Shown here: piece by piece, positions 11,230-23,749 of the stretch
Layout: each line of letters starts with the position of its first letter
Position numbering within the stretch: the first letter of the stretch is position 1
Origin: Gordionus sp. m RMFG-2023
Lineage: Eukaryota; Nematomorpha; Gordioida; Chordodea; Parachordodidae
NCBI RefSeq assembly: GCF_954871325.1
Contig: NC_088777.1
Span: 44,989,366 to 45,053,365 of the forward strand
DNA: 64,000 nt
Direction of reading: 5' to 3'
The notes under the pieces: generated by a model
The model's database searches: none
What the model was told of the DNA's origin: nothing
What the model saw: only the letters and a program-made list of their open reading frames with translations
Made by a program: the position numbers and the translations under genes

Positions 11230-11600
11230 GTTGGCATAGAGCAAGCAATGGGTAGAAAGGCGTAAGAAGGATTCGATTTATATTTTGTAATCATTTAGAT
11301 TCGATGATTGCGAGGGAATAAGTTGATGAAACATCTGGATTAATGTAATTAAGGTCACAAAGAATGGCTTCTTGACAAGGATTAATCATATTCTGTCATT
11401 TCCCGTCGGTTCAAATGATGTATGTTGGTTCGTGGCTAATAGGGACGCCTGTCAAGTTCATATAAAATAAAATTTGACATGCCCCAGGAAACGCTCTTGG
11501 AGAGATCTACCGTGAAGGGAAATCCTATTGTTGCTATCGATAAAAGTTTCACACTATTTACAATAAACCGGTGTAGCAAATCTTAGCTCATTTTCATAGC
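11230..11600 (-). repeat. Decayed dispersed repeat, copy 2, possibly LINE-derived
   Basis: It shares ordered blocks with 8870-9260, for example GGAAACGCTCTTGG, CTATCGATAAAAGTTTCAC and TAGCAAATCTTAGCT. It is too decayed to assign to a transposon class. A poly-G run follows near 11629-11638. Confidence 0.4.
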
Positions 11601-13837
11601 TGAGTAAATGATGGTTATATCGATAGTGTGGGGGGGGGGTCATATAATACTTTTTATTTATTTGTAAATCAGATCACGATGGAGGGACACATTTTTTTTA
11701 TCCATTGAGACGATGTCATAAAGGGTATCTCGAGAACTGGAGAAGTATTTGTTCGACTGTAAATTATTATCTTTCAAGGATGGGATGTCTAATATAAAAA
11801 TTATTTGATATAACCTTTCCTTTGTAAAATATATAACATCCTTCTACCTCTCCAATAAAATAACTTAATTATTATTCGTCATCTCTGTCAAAAACTGCTG
11901 TCTTCATATATTCAACCTATCTCTCCCGAAAAAAATTTGAATGATTATCTAGAACCCAGTTTCGCTGCAACTTTTGTTGAGCCAACTTTAGATCAACCAT
12001 AACAACATTTTTAAAGTTAAAACGAGCTACGATTAAATAGAAAACAGAAGCAAATCTGGATAGTAAACAAAACAAAAACATGCTAATAAATACTTTCTAA
12101 CCTTTTTGGGTGCGAGCCACTATTCAGTTCTCTCTAAACAATAAAAAAAGCAGAGCATACCCAAGCCCAACCATAACTTAAAAAAATTGTTTAAAGTTTC
12201 AAAAGTTGAGAGAATATAATTCTAATATTCTGCTATGGGTTTATACCTGCATCAATTTTTCGGATAATTTTTCATTTTTAATTATTGATAGTAAAATTTA
12301 TAGTGCTAGGAAAAATTGTCGCTAACAAAATATTTTGAATTATTAAATATGATAGTTACATAAGTTTCTGAACAAAATATTTTTTGGGTTCCACAAATGG
12401 TGGAGAAGGGAGGTGCACGATAGTTTTGGGAGTTTAGGCTAGCGGACCAAGGTTTACATGAATTTTACGTTAGGGAATCCAAAATGATTTTAATAATTAT
12501 TAGTTGATTGAAGGAGATGGAGTTGAAAATGATATAGGGGACGGGATTATTTGTTTAAAATAAGGCGTTACGAGAACTGGCAAATTTGGCATGGAGGAAA
12601 GACCTTTCCACGCCCCCTCCTCTTCGCTTAACCTATGCTCGGGGGATTGGACAAATTTATAAGTTGTGAGATTATGTGGCGAGGATAACAACATATTCTG
12701 GCAATCCAGGTAGGGATTTATTTCAGAAAAAGGTTCTTCTTGGAGATTTACTTCTCTAAAAGAGGAAAGTGTTTATTTTAATTTACTTAGTTCAGTTTTT
12801 TATATTCATCTTTATTTCCTTTAAAAATTACCGCTCATATAATTTATTTAGTTTTAATAAAGGCTTTCTAGTCAAATTTTCAACCGTATTTCATTTTACA
12901 TTGCTTTTCTAGTTTTTTTTGCAAATTTCCACATAAAAAAAACCATCAAAGTTTTAATATTATAATCGAAAGGAAGAATTCTATTTCTTAGGCGGGAATG
13001 GCAAATTCAAAATCTAAGAAATGTATCAGTTTTTGCTCATTTACCTTTTAAAGGTTCACCCCCCAAAAAACCAAATTTTTAAATGTTATACCTAATTATT
13101 AGCACTTTTTTATAAATTAAATTTTTATAATATGGATAATTTGTATTAGTAATTTGTAGAAATTAAAGTAACCAAAAATATATACTATCAAAATTCATAA
13201 TCTCAATTTTTTAAAAATATTTTTAAAAAAAGTAATTAAAAGAGAAAATGGATCAAACCAATAAAGATTAAGGGGAACCCTATATCTACATTTTTCGGTA
13301 AGATTTAAAATTCTTATATTTTAAATATGTTATACAACTCGTTTCTGCCAAGATTATAATATAATTAGATAATTTTTAATATATTACGGTGTATAATAAT
13401 ATAAATGAATCTCAATTTTTAAAATTCTCAAGATGTGGTTATGATAAGCATATTGAAAAAATTTCAAATAAAATTTTACTTTAATTTGGAATTTATACAA
13501 ACCTTAGGTATTTAATTCTCATTAATATGAAATATTTTATAGTATATTTTAGATATCTATTTTAAAATATCCTTAAAAACTTTATATATAATTTGATCAT
13601 GTTTTTATTGTTTAAATAAACTATACAAAATGTTATAGCCCTGCCATCCACTAAAAAAACATTAAATTAAAATCCGAAAATGTTCGATCGGACATTTTAT
13701 AATAATATAAAACTAAAATAATTTTTATTTTATTTTAAATAGGTTAAATTTATATTCCCACTAAATAAATCATAACAGTTACCATAATTCAAGAAATATA
13801 TTTTTAAATTATATATAAAATAAATAGGAAGTAAATA
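11601..13837. other. Intergenic, no gene recognised
   Basis: This is the DNA 3' of the acid phosphatase gene. A less AT-rich patch at about 12380-12720 carries a 64-codon minus-strand frame (12500-12694) with no recognisable motif. The remainder is A/T tracts. Confidence 0.4.
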
Positions 13838-15185
13838 CTAATCTGAACAATTATAGTATTTAAAATAATTAATATCTAAAGATTTTAACTCATTAAAATT
13901 TGCATCTCCTCTCAATGGGGTTAAATCACTATTAGGTCCAGCTTTGTAAAAAAATTTTAATTTAAAAATATAATCTTTATTCTTTTGGTCGATTATCTTG
14001 GAAATTTTGAAAAGATTTAGCGCAATTGATATTAACGAATTGTTCACTAGCAAAATTGAAGTCAAGATATTATTTAAAATAATACTATACGAATTATTGT
14101 TCAAAACGGGAGCACGATATAGTTCTACAATTATGGCTGATGATTCCTTAGGTTTTTCCATACAATTTCCACCCAATAAATTTATCAGAGCCACCAAATT
14201 GTATTCATGCCCTATGTACATTTTCACGTTCGCAGTGCGTTTTCACTAAAATACTCGTTTAAAAAATGGTTTTTAAGATGTAAGGAATCTTCTAATAGAA
14301 CATATGCGAAATATTTTTTGATGTGGTTAATCAGCTCCCCGCCCATTTTCTTTTGCAAAAAAGTGTTGCCGTTGATGATTGAAACGTGCATCATTCTCTC
14401 ATATGTTTCTAACATGGCCATTACTTGATCATTGGCCCAGGTTGGCAAATGATATCCATTTTCCATTAAAGACACAATAGAATCCGATATATTAGGTAAA
14501 ATTCTAAAAAATTGACGCGAATTATTCAATGCGTCACTTTTAAATCCTGATTGCTTAAGGGCAAATCTTAATGATGTCAGATTCAAAATAATTTTTTTAT
14601 TATTTTGTTTTATATTCTCATCGAATAGTGATTGAGGTTGTTTTATTGTTTTAGCTTTTTTTTTCCTTCTGAAAAGGGCCAGGTTATTATCCTTGCATAA
14701 TTGTTTATTATATAGCAAATTATTATCAACGACAATTCTGTTTAAACCTATCATAACTTTAAACACCTGTGAAATGTTCATTTCTACATGTATATTGTCC
14801 TCTCCGAAAACATCCTTTTTTGAGTGATTATTATTATCTATTTCTTTGAGCAATATTCCATTGGATTGGACGTTTAATTCTCCTAACCCCATGCTATTTA
14901 CGTGATCCGATAGCAGACCTAACAAAGATGCTTCTAAACTTAGATCCGTTTCTTCTGTGTTAGAGGTATAAAAACTAAACTGCAACATATCATTCAACAA
15001 ATCTGCTCCTTTGAAATATCTATTCATAATAAACTTGCCCAAGTCGAAACTGTCTTCATAACCTTTGCGCGATATTTTACCATAGTCATCACTGCGCGAC
15101 GTGTAATTGTGAAAATTTGGTGGACTCAATTCTGACTTTTCATATTTAGCTCCATGTCTTGCTATGACCACAACAGAAAGTAATT
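13838..15185 (-). CDS. Acid phosphatase homologue, exon 2 (catalytic domain)
   Basis: It begins after the acceptor TTATTCCAG and encodes the RHG through HE motifs. The reading frame changes once near 14226-14240, where the first frame meets TGA at 14224-14226 while the continuing family similarity lies in the overlapping frame. It ends at TAG 13838-13840 after a C-terminal KYYNCSD. Confidence 0.8.
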
Positions 15186-15410
15186 CTGGAATAATGTTTT
15201 TTTTTAAATTATTAAATTATATTAAGGTATATATTCTTCTGTTATCCTTATAAAATATAAATTTAGTAAATTATTTAACAATTTTGAATAAAATATTTTC
15301 TTTTATAATTTACTTTCAGAATCTCTAACTAAATTATATTCTTGAGATGACAATGAAAAGTCCACATTTAATTTTATCAGAAAAGTTAACATACATAGTT
15401 GCCCAAACAT
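13838..15410 (-). CDS. Histidine acid phosphatase homologue (ACP2/ACPP type), two exons, one frame break
   Basis: Exon 1 (15410-15314) gives a hydrophobic signal-peptide-like start (MFGQLCMLTFLIKL). It joins exon 2 (15185-13838) through a 128-bp GT-AG intron in phase 1. The joined product of about 480 residues has the family order: VVVIARHG at 37-44, LPTWA at 279-283, a GGEL block, then MYIGHEYN and ESSAIIVELYR near the end. Such proteins hydrolyse phosphomonoesters in lysosomes or outside the cell. Several catalytic positions differ. RHGxRxP has become RHGAKYE, the RSTDxxR loop reads TSNTEET at 107-113, and the HD motif reads HE. The frame shifts once near 14226-14240, between ENALR and VKMYIGHE, either as an assembly base error or a real mutation. 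Enzyme activity is therefore doubtful. Confidence 0.82.
15314..15410 (-). CDS. Acid phosphatase homologue, exon 1 (signal peptide)
   Basis: It has 32 codons plus one base, from the ATG at 15410 to a donor GTAAAT. The first 20 or so residues are hydrophobic and suit a signal peptide. The split AAA codon is completed exactly by exon 2, which supports the splice. Confidence 0.78.
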
Positions 15411-18113
15411 GATTTTTTTTTATGAAAAATTAACTAGTAAAAATTTTTTTTTATAAATTATATTTAATGTTTACTAAAATCTTTCGATAAATTTATGTAA
15501 AATATCATTATTAATTTATTAACTATTATTTCATCAAACTACCATAATGAAAGGTACAATTATTATTGTACATAAAAAATATTTCAAAATAAGTTTAATA
15601 TCTTTATTGACTTGCAAGAAACTTTGTATACAAAGGGTATTTGATGAAATAAGAGTAAATTTGGATTTATTAGAATGGCCTGCATCATGCCCCAATTTAA
15701 TTATAATAAGAGTTGTGTAGACTTTTACATAAAAAGTAATAGATCAAGTTTTAAAATACAAATTTCAATTTATTGACTTCAATATGGTATTTGTGAGAAA
15801 ATATTCAAAAAGAAAGATGTTAAACCTTGATTTAAATTAGCCTAAAAGAATTAATCCCTTATTAAAAAGGAACCAATTATTTCAGCTTAAAGGGTGACTA
15901 TTTTGATTCTCGATTTAAACACTGCTCTTATTATATGATCTGTTTAGATGCCGCATGTCTTGCATATCTTGCTTTAACTATATTTCTGCCTTGAATATAT
16001 ATATAAATTAAGACTATGTCTCCCTTTGGAATCAACCGAATTTTATACATTTTATGCCGGTATTATTATTTATATATTTTTTTTTTAAATATCATAATTT
16101 TAATAAAAGGGTCTTTCAAAAAAGGAGTTCACGATATTTTATAAGTAGAAATATATTTTTAATATAAAAATATTTACTTAACCCTTCAATGAAATGCTTA
16201 CATTTATTATTATATTTTTTATAATCCCTTTTTTAGTACTTTATTACATGACCTCTACTTTAATTTTTGTGTAACAATTTATACTAGATGAACTTATCGA
16301 TTGTTAAAATAATAATTTTAAAAATTTTTTACTCTGAATATTAAAACCTAGTACCCGATGCATGTCTAAAATTTAGGGCTTCAAACCGAACCAGAACCCG
16401 GTGTGATGAACCGGGTTCAGTAAACATTTTTCACCAATCAACTAAACCCGAAACCATTTTCAAACTACTTATGAACCCGAACCTAACTCACATTTTAAAA
16501 AAAGATTCGATAAAGAGAGGTTCTCATGTTAGTTTTTTATAAAATTTAAATTATATAATCAAGTCAAACATTTCAATTGACTATTCAGCTTGCCAGGCAT
16601 TGAGTTCAAAATCAAAATCTTAATAATAAAAACCAATATTTTTTAATTATTTTATCTTAATCGTGGGCAGAAAATTATTGAGAAGGCTCTCCAAATGAAG
16701 GGACTCGAGCCTCCAATGGCTCATCCCAAGTGACATCAGGGATTTCAACATTAATAAATATATATCCGAATTATGTGTAATTACAAAATAAAACGATATA
16801 AATAATTGGAACATTAAAGTTTATTATGCAGTATTGTTCTAATTGGCCCATACTTCTTGTTATTGGCTTATATTATTTTTTTCTTCATATAATAGTTAAT
16901 TGCTAATTTTATTAATTTTAGGTTCTTTAAATATTTTTCTTTGATAGATTTACTATGTTATAATGAATTAATGAAATGAATTATATAATCTTTAATCTCA
17001 CAGCTCAACCTATGACTATTGGAAGGTATTTTATAATCATGTTCTTGATGTGTTGTTTTAATAGTAGAATGTCACCTGAATCAAAAATATATTGTTAATA
17101 TAAAGTGCTTGACATTGTTTTCCCCTATATAAATGGGTTAGATCTATATTATTTATGTTGCCTCCTATCGAATACGTTATGTAATATTTAAATCATAGTT
17201 TTAAATACTAAAAGTTTTTCGGCCGCCTCGATTTAAACACTTGTAGTTTTTTCAGCCATTATTTCTATTTTTCATATATTGACTTTCACGAACTTTTTAA
17301 CATGGTCTTCTTCATGGGATGAATAATAAATCTCTATATTTTTCATAATATTATAATTATACTATTAACTATTATTTTAGAAACTAAACTTAAATTGGTT
17401 AATTATATTGCCTTTCATAAATAATAATAATATGCTAGCCAAAAAATTAAGAGCAAGTGAAAATAAACGAAAATGCAATGTTGAATTTGTTTAAATTATG
17501 AAAAAAAGGGAAATTTAATTCATCACGGATTTAAAATTATTTTTTACGTTCAATTTTTATATCTTCTTAAATACGTTCTTCGTAAAATTTTTGACCTGGT
17601 AACAATCAACGATTTTTATTATGCAACGGATTTTTTATATAACAAAATATTTTAATTATTAATTTGCGCATACTATAACCTCAGGAAAGTACTCAATGTT
17701 ACATAAAGCTAACATTATTTACTTATTATATAAAAAAAATATAATGTACTTACAGGACAAAATTATTTTCAAATAGTCTATAAAAGTGCAAGAAGCAAAC
17801 TATATTTAGAGGGATAAGTTATCTAAGAGAAAGATAGGATTTAATTCCTAGATTGATTACTTTTATTAAAATATTATTCACCAATATTTCTATTATAAAA
17901 TATATGTACGATAAAATATGTAGACAAGACAATTCATATCTTAAATATTTAATACATGTTTTACAATACTAAATTAAAAGATATTTATAAAAATATGGGA
18001 TAAAGATAAAAATTCTATTTAAATTATTAAAATTAAAACTAAGTTTAAATGACATTCTACATAACTGAGGTTTTCTTTATAAAGAGATAATTATTTATAA
18101 TGATTCAATAAAT
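15411..18113. other. Intergenic 5' of the acid phosphatase, no gene recognised
   Basis: AT-rich DNA with no frame over 60 codons. A short patch near 16380-16490 contains repeated ACCCGGT/ACCGGGTTC words like those inside family B MITEs and is probably an old fragment of one. Confidence 0.4.
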
Positions 18114-18121
18114 TTATTTAT

Positions 18122-18422
18122 CAGAGACCTGCAGAGATATCATTTGAATGACCCGGCTCGGCCCATTTTTATTAAAAAATATTTTTCGGCCAAACCCGGC
18201 CTGTGTTTTTACATTTTCAGATCCGGCCCGGCCCGGATTTTTTTAAAAATACGTTACGTTAATTTTTAATTTTTGTAGCTAACAATGGTTGCTTAAATTC
18301 GGTTTTACAATATACAGCCTGGGACGACCCTGACATTTTTTTAAAAGAATTTTAGGCCCGACCCTTTTAAAAAAAATACGACCTCTGACTCAAGATAGGG
18401 ATGGAGGGCCTGCAGGTCTCTG
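18122..18422. repeat. hAT-like MITE, family B
   Basis: The ends are CAGAGACCTGCAG and its complement CTGCAGGTCTCTG. The flanks are TTATTTAT (18114-18121) and ATATTTAT (18423-18430), 7 of 8 identical. The interior holds CCCGGC and GGCCCGGCCCGG words. The terminal motif resembles the published hobo terminus CAGAGAACTGCA. Confidence 0.78.
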
Positions 18423-18825
18423 ATATTTATATATCGAATTTCCATAAAAATTTATGGATATTTAAAAAAATATTTAAATAACAATGTATCTGGCATATTA
18501 GCTAAGATTGGTAATTGTACTAGAATATTCTAGGATAGATGTAATATCTGATCTGATAAATATTCATTTCTATAATAATCCTGAAAGTTATAATATATCC
18601 ATTATCATAATTTCCCTAGACTAAATACCTTATTTTTATTTAATAACAGAATTATAAATTAGTATATTCAGATCAAATAATTATGCTTAATTAATTTAAA
18701 AAAAAACCTCATTTTTATTTTAGCTAAAACCATATTTACAAATCAAGAGATTTATTTTTAAAAACGACATTGGGGTGGGAGGGCGGTATCATGTAATATT
18801 GCTATCAAAACCAGAAGGTGCAGAA

Positions 18826-19012
18826 TAATGTTATTAAACGGCTCGACTTGAGTCAGTATTTCAAAACTTCTAACTCTATTATTTTATCGTATATTACGTA
18901 AACATGATAATTTTGCTCATAGAAGGCACATAGGTTTGGACATCTATTAGCCTGGCTAAAATATTGAGTTAGCCGTTTTCAAAAATAGGCTCAAATAGAG
19001 CCGTTTAATAAA
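18826..19012. repeat. hAT-like palindromic MITE, family A
   Basis: The left arm TTATTAAACGGCTCGACTTG and the right arm AGAGCCGTTTAATAAAAA are complementary. The central GCTCATAGAAGGCAC and CATCTATTAGC blocks also match the family. The outermost bases are worn and no clean target duplication was seen. Confidence 0.7.
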
Positions 19013-19029
19013 AATAGTAAAAATAGTAT

Positions 19030-19715
19030 AGAGTCCATGGGAGCTGGTCGGGGTCAATATGTTTTCAAAATTTATAATCGTATCCAAATTCTTAAAATCA
19101 TTAGTACCAATAAAAAACATTTTTGAACAATGAGGTGACTAGTTTGAGAGCTCATATATTTGTATCTTTTAATCTGATAGTTTCAAGTTTATACGAGCAA
19201 TTGGAATTTTTTGCTGAATAACAGTTTTTTTTATCTGTTCATTAAGAAATATTTCTAAGCTTTAAAAATTATTTCTGAGCATTAAGTATATATATAGATA
19301 AGAATTTTTTTTGAGCATTAGATTTATTTCTGAGGGATTAAATGGTAGATTAAATAATGGATATATAATGTAAATTTTCTAATCCTTGAACCCGAATTTA
19401 ATGCATATATCTGGTAATTTCTCCAAAATGAGGTTACTTAGAGGGTAACCTGAAGGGCCAATGTTTTTTTGAAAATTTATTATATAAATATTCAAAAATC
19501 AACAGTATTAAGAAAAAATAATTATTAGCAATTAAATGATAAATTATTAGAGTTTCAATTTTTTAATCTGCGCATTTCAATTTTATATTCCGGCAATTAT
19601 AAATTGTTTTCCTCAATTCGATTTTTTATCTGAGCTTTAATAAATAATTCTCAGCCATACAGCATTTTCTGAGCATTCAAATGTTTATTCTGAGCATTTA
19701 AGTGTTACAGTTGTT
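19030..19715 (+). repeat. Diverged tandem duplication, about 0.4-kb period
   Basis: About 19060-19345 and 19455-19715 share ordered blocks: GTCAATATGTTTTCAAAATTT against GCCAATGTTTTTTTGAAAATTT, TTTTAATCTG, and repeated TTCTGAGCATT words at the 3' end of each copy. No coding frame is present. Confidence 0.5.
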
Positions 19716-20034
19716 CGAATTTACAATGAAATACTGCGAATAAAAATTTTTACTAAGAAACGTCAATCAATAATTTTTTTAAATTGTTTTTATTTATGTT
19801 TATGTGAAAATATTTTGTAAATTTTGGATTTTAAGTGGAAATAAAATTTATATTGTTGAGAAGAAGATTTTTTTTTCCGTGTTTGCGTAATTAAGGATAT
19901 ATTTTTTCATAACATTTCAAATATTTAATTCTCAGTGACTAAATAGGAAACATAGCTTAAGCTTCAGAATTAAATGATTCTAAGAGTTTGACTAACTTCA
20001 TGCTTGCGTGACATTTAATTTTTTAATTACAGTA

Positions 20035-22430
20035 TAACACGATATCTCTTTCATGGCTCATAAAAAAATGAATAGATAAATTGATACGTATAAAGGCAAT
20101 TAATATTGTAACAATTAAAATATTCTATACACCTATAATTTTCCTACCGGTATTACACTAATATTTTCTTCTTCTTATTTTGCTATTTACCTAAGGGTTG
20201 AAATACTAAAATGCTTAATAATGATAGCAGATTAAAACACTAATTATAAGATAGGGTTTTAAATATTAAAAAAAATTGTTTAGAGTCCTAAAAATTTAAA
20301 AGAGGCTTCTAGGTTCCCATTCTTAGATTTAACACGGTTACCAGGATATTAAGCAATAAACCACATTCGTTAATGCCAGTTTTGGAATTGATTTTCATTC
20401 CATCTTTCTATAAACGGGTTACAGATTCCGTTTCTGGTTACTAGATTTGCTCCGATTCTTTTAAAAAAATCTATTTCTAACTATTCAGACATTTTGTCTA
20501 GAAATTATCTATATTTCTTTTTATCTAACAATTTACAATTTCATATGTAACTTATAGAACATTATTTATATATATTACTCTTATCTGATCTTAGAATATG
20601 CTCTAGAATCTGCACAGTAATGAGCAAACATGAATCATGCAACTTATCCTCTGTATAATTATGCTAGTTTTAGGTTGGGAATAAATCAACCATATAAAAA
20701 CAAATATTCTCCGCGCCATGTTATTCTTAATGGTAAAAAAATACGATTAATACAATGTATTGGTTGGCAAACAAACGTAATATATAAAAAAGATTCTTGA
20801 TAAAAATCAATGACGTAAATTATTTAACGTTTATGAAATAACAACAATGCATTATCATTAAATAATTATTTTCGAAATTAACATGTTCTGTAAAAAATCT
20901 TTTTTATTGTGATGTGTCTAACGACATAATGAGTGAAGGTGCAATCACCGAAGAAGGGTGTGCTGCGCAGAAATGAATCCATTAAATTAATTTTTTAATT
21001 TAAAAATATTTAGATAAATTTAAGATTCCATGGAAGCTTTATAATAGATTCGGTGGTGGCAGGCACATCCTTAAAAAGAAAGATGATACACCGGTAGAAG
21101 GCGAAATGTATATGTTAGTTGGATAAAAAATGTCAAGCTTTCGCAAGAAGGTTACAGCAAAGATTTTGCGGAAAACTGATTAATTCACAGATATTATAAT
21201 TTAATTTATAGTAAGAGGGTAGAGGTCTGCAACGAGCGAGTTTTAACCCATAAACACGTACGTCCATTATTTAATATGGCCTGCTCGTTATTGGTTTATT
21301 TTTAAAATTTACATGTCCGCCTGCCCATTTATTGCAAAAATTTGTTTGCCTCGCCTATAAGCCCAATATTTTAAAATTATTTTATATTTATTTGCTTCTT
21401 TATCAATTCGTTTTTAGTAACTCATAATACAAAATTTTGAAGTAAAAAGATGATTTTTAATAAATAGAAATCTATTCTGCTCATGCTAAAGAATTATTTC
21501 ATATTCATCTACCCATTGCCACATAATTTTTTAAAAATATACCATGCCCGCCTACCTGCTCAATGTTTAAATTATTTAATTTGCCCTCATGCCCGCCTGT
21601 AGAATGGGCGAACTTGGGTCGACTAGCTAAATAACTTTTGCAGATCTCAAATAAGAAGTGAGAAAAAGAGATATAGGTGAAAAAAAAATAAGATTTGACT
21701 ATATTTTCTTTTCAAATTTAAAAGAACAATGAAAATATAATATAAATTTTATTTTAAGGAGAACGAAGCCAAGAAAATAAATGAATCAATAACAGAGAGG
21801 AATATAACTTTGAAAGGTAAAGGATATAAAGTGAAAAAGTTATGTGGCACTAAAGATCAACATAAAGAAAAAGACCATTATTGGAGAAAGGAGAGGAAAT
21901 TCTAGGAGTGGGGTAAAATTATTTATAATGAATTTCAAAAAATAATTTTAAAAATATTTAGAAAGGTTATAGAAACCATGGAAGGTCATCTGTAATAGGT
22001 TCAGCCATGGTAAGCCCAACCTTAAAAAGAAGATGGAAATAGCGGAATAGGTGGATAGTTGTATCAAAGGTCCCAAATAAATATCTGGGGATCTGATGCT
22101 TTCTGTGTGTTTTTCAGTGGAAGATTTCGCAGAAGCCTAATACAAGTAACTGATTAAATGACACAATTATATTATAATAAAATTACGTTTAAGTTTGCAA
22201 AACAAGAAAAATAGAAGAACAAAAAAAAGATATTGGAAAAAGGAAATTAAAATAAGAGATTTGACTTTATTTTTTTTTCAAGTTTAAAACAGTTGATAAG
22301 TTAAAATAAAATTTTTATTTTTAGGTTAAAAGAATATCAAGCTATTCCAATAATTTTTGTTGTGGAGGAGGATCTAAGGGCCAGGGAAATGAGCACCACT
22401 ATTGTTGGAGAACGATGTGCCCCTCCAAAA
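20035..22430 (+). repeat. Left arm of a large inverted duplication
   Basis: The arm is the diverged reverse complement of about 23750-26050. Anchors: 20691-20740 pairs with 25289-25338 (ATTCTCCGCGCC), 20281-20335 with 25745-25805 (AGGCTTCTAGGTTCCC), 21838-21862 with 24403-24427 (ATGTGGCACTAAAGATCAA), 22137-22320 with 24000-24140, and 22370-22430 with 23750-23812. It contains a family B-like MITE at 21221-21650. Modules with CCATGGAAG and CCTTAAAAAGAA recur near 21030, 21980 and 22540. No protein could be read with confidence. Confidence 0.82.
21221..21650. repeat. Family B-like MITE within the left inverted arm
   Basis: It runs from AGAGGTCTGCAA to TTGCAGATCTCA with GCCCGCC words inside. The right inverted arm holds its mirror copy at 24601-25068, so the insertion came before the inverted duplication. 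Confidence 0.6.
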
Positions 22431-23039
22431 TTAGGTAAGCTTGTTCATATTATTATATTTTTTTAAATAAAGTATTATATAAAATATAGATATTTCAGTG
22501 ACCTTGGAAAGCGCTGAAAAATTGGGATAGCGGTAATATGCGCACTTTAAAAAGAAGGGCAAAGAAACAAAGGAGAAAGTGTGTTCGAACATGATTAATG
22601 AAGGTAATAACTGATAGATTTAATACATTTATTATATCTGGGATGTGGAGTTCATTGTGATTCTGAATTTCAAAGATTTCGAGATGTAAACCTGGATATT
22701 TTATTTCTCTGAGTTTGCTTTATTTGTAATCTTATTTTATTTTATTTGAATTATATATTAAAAATTTTATTTTAAGAATACAGTCAAGTTTGTCTTATTT
22801 AGTTAATTATAATTACCTAATTTGACCAAATTTTGAGTGTAAATCATCCTTTTAAAAAGTGACTTGATAAATTGGGCAATTGTTAAAAAAAATATAACAT
22901 CGTTAATTAAAAAAAATTAGTCGTAAATTTTTCAAATACATAGTTAAAAAGAATGTGCTAAAATAAACAAACAAAGATCACATTTTATTTTATTTTATTT
23001 CATTTAATAAATTATATATTTTTTATCTTGTATACAACC

Positions 23040-23235
23040 ATTTTATAACGCATAAAACATTCATATTATGTATATGTTTATGTACATGCGTCAGTGTGTT
23101 TTTTCTGGCAATATTTTATTTTTACAACTTTAAATCTTTCTGAGCGTAAATTAAAAAAATATGACTTTACAGGAAATTCTATCATCTTTGGAATACATAC
23201 CCTATGAATTTCAGACAAATTTTCCATAAACTTTA
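23040..23235 (+). repeat. Half copy of the 34.2-34.6 kb palindromic element
   Basis: It shares GCGTCAGTGTGTTTTTTCTG, TTTTTACAACTTTAAAT and GGAATACATACCCTATGAAT, in order, with the left half of the element at 34231-34592. The right half is missing. Confidence 0.65.
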
Positions 23236-23349
23236 GTATGTTCGGCTATGGTAACCTTAAAAAGAAGATGGAGATAGCGTAACAGGCGGAAAGTTGTATC
23301 AAAGGTCCCGAAAAAATATCTGGGAATCTGATGCTTTCTCTGTGTGTTT

Positions 23350-23537
23350 TAGTGTTGTTAAACGGCTCGATTTGAAACGATTTTTAAAAACGGCTAACTC
23401 AATATTATATCTAGAATAATATTACGCCACTGACGATTTTGCTCATAGATGGCACAAAGGTCACATCAATTAGCGAACTCTCGGGGCTTAGACAATATTT
23501 TTCTGGCTGAAATACTGAGTTACGTTGAACAACACTA
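23350..23537. repeat. hAT-like palindromic MITE, family A, with 8-bp target duplication
   Basis: It starts TAGTGTTGTTAAACGGCTCG and ends GTTGAACAACACTA. The flanks are GTGTGTTT (23342-23349) and GTGGGTTT (23538-23545), 7 of 8 identical. It lies in the spacer of the large inverted repeat. Confidence 0.85.
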
Positions 23538-23749
23538 GTGGGTTTCAGAGAATGATTGTATAAAAGCCTTTTACAAGTAACTGATTAAATCATACAATTA
23601 CATTATAATAATATGTATAAGTTTGCAAGACAAGAAAAATGGTGGAAAAACAAAAAAAAACGATATAGGAAAAGGGAAATTAAGATAAGAGATTTGACTT
23701 TTTTTTATAAGTTTAAAACAGTTATATAAAAATAAAAAATTTATTTTTA

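Larger units (their letters stand above)
22431..23749. other. Spacer between the inverted arms, composite of repeats
   Basis: It holds a pogo-like end TACAGTCAAGTTTGTC near 22785, a half copy of the palindromic element otherwise seen at 34231-34592 (about 23040-23235), and a family A MITE (23350-23537). At 23570-23750 there is a direct-orientation copy of sequence from 22137-22320. No gene is supported. Confidence 0.6.
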
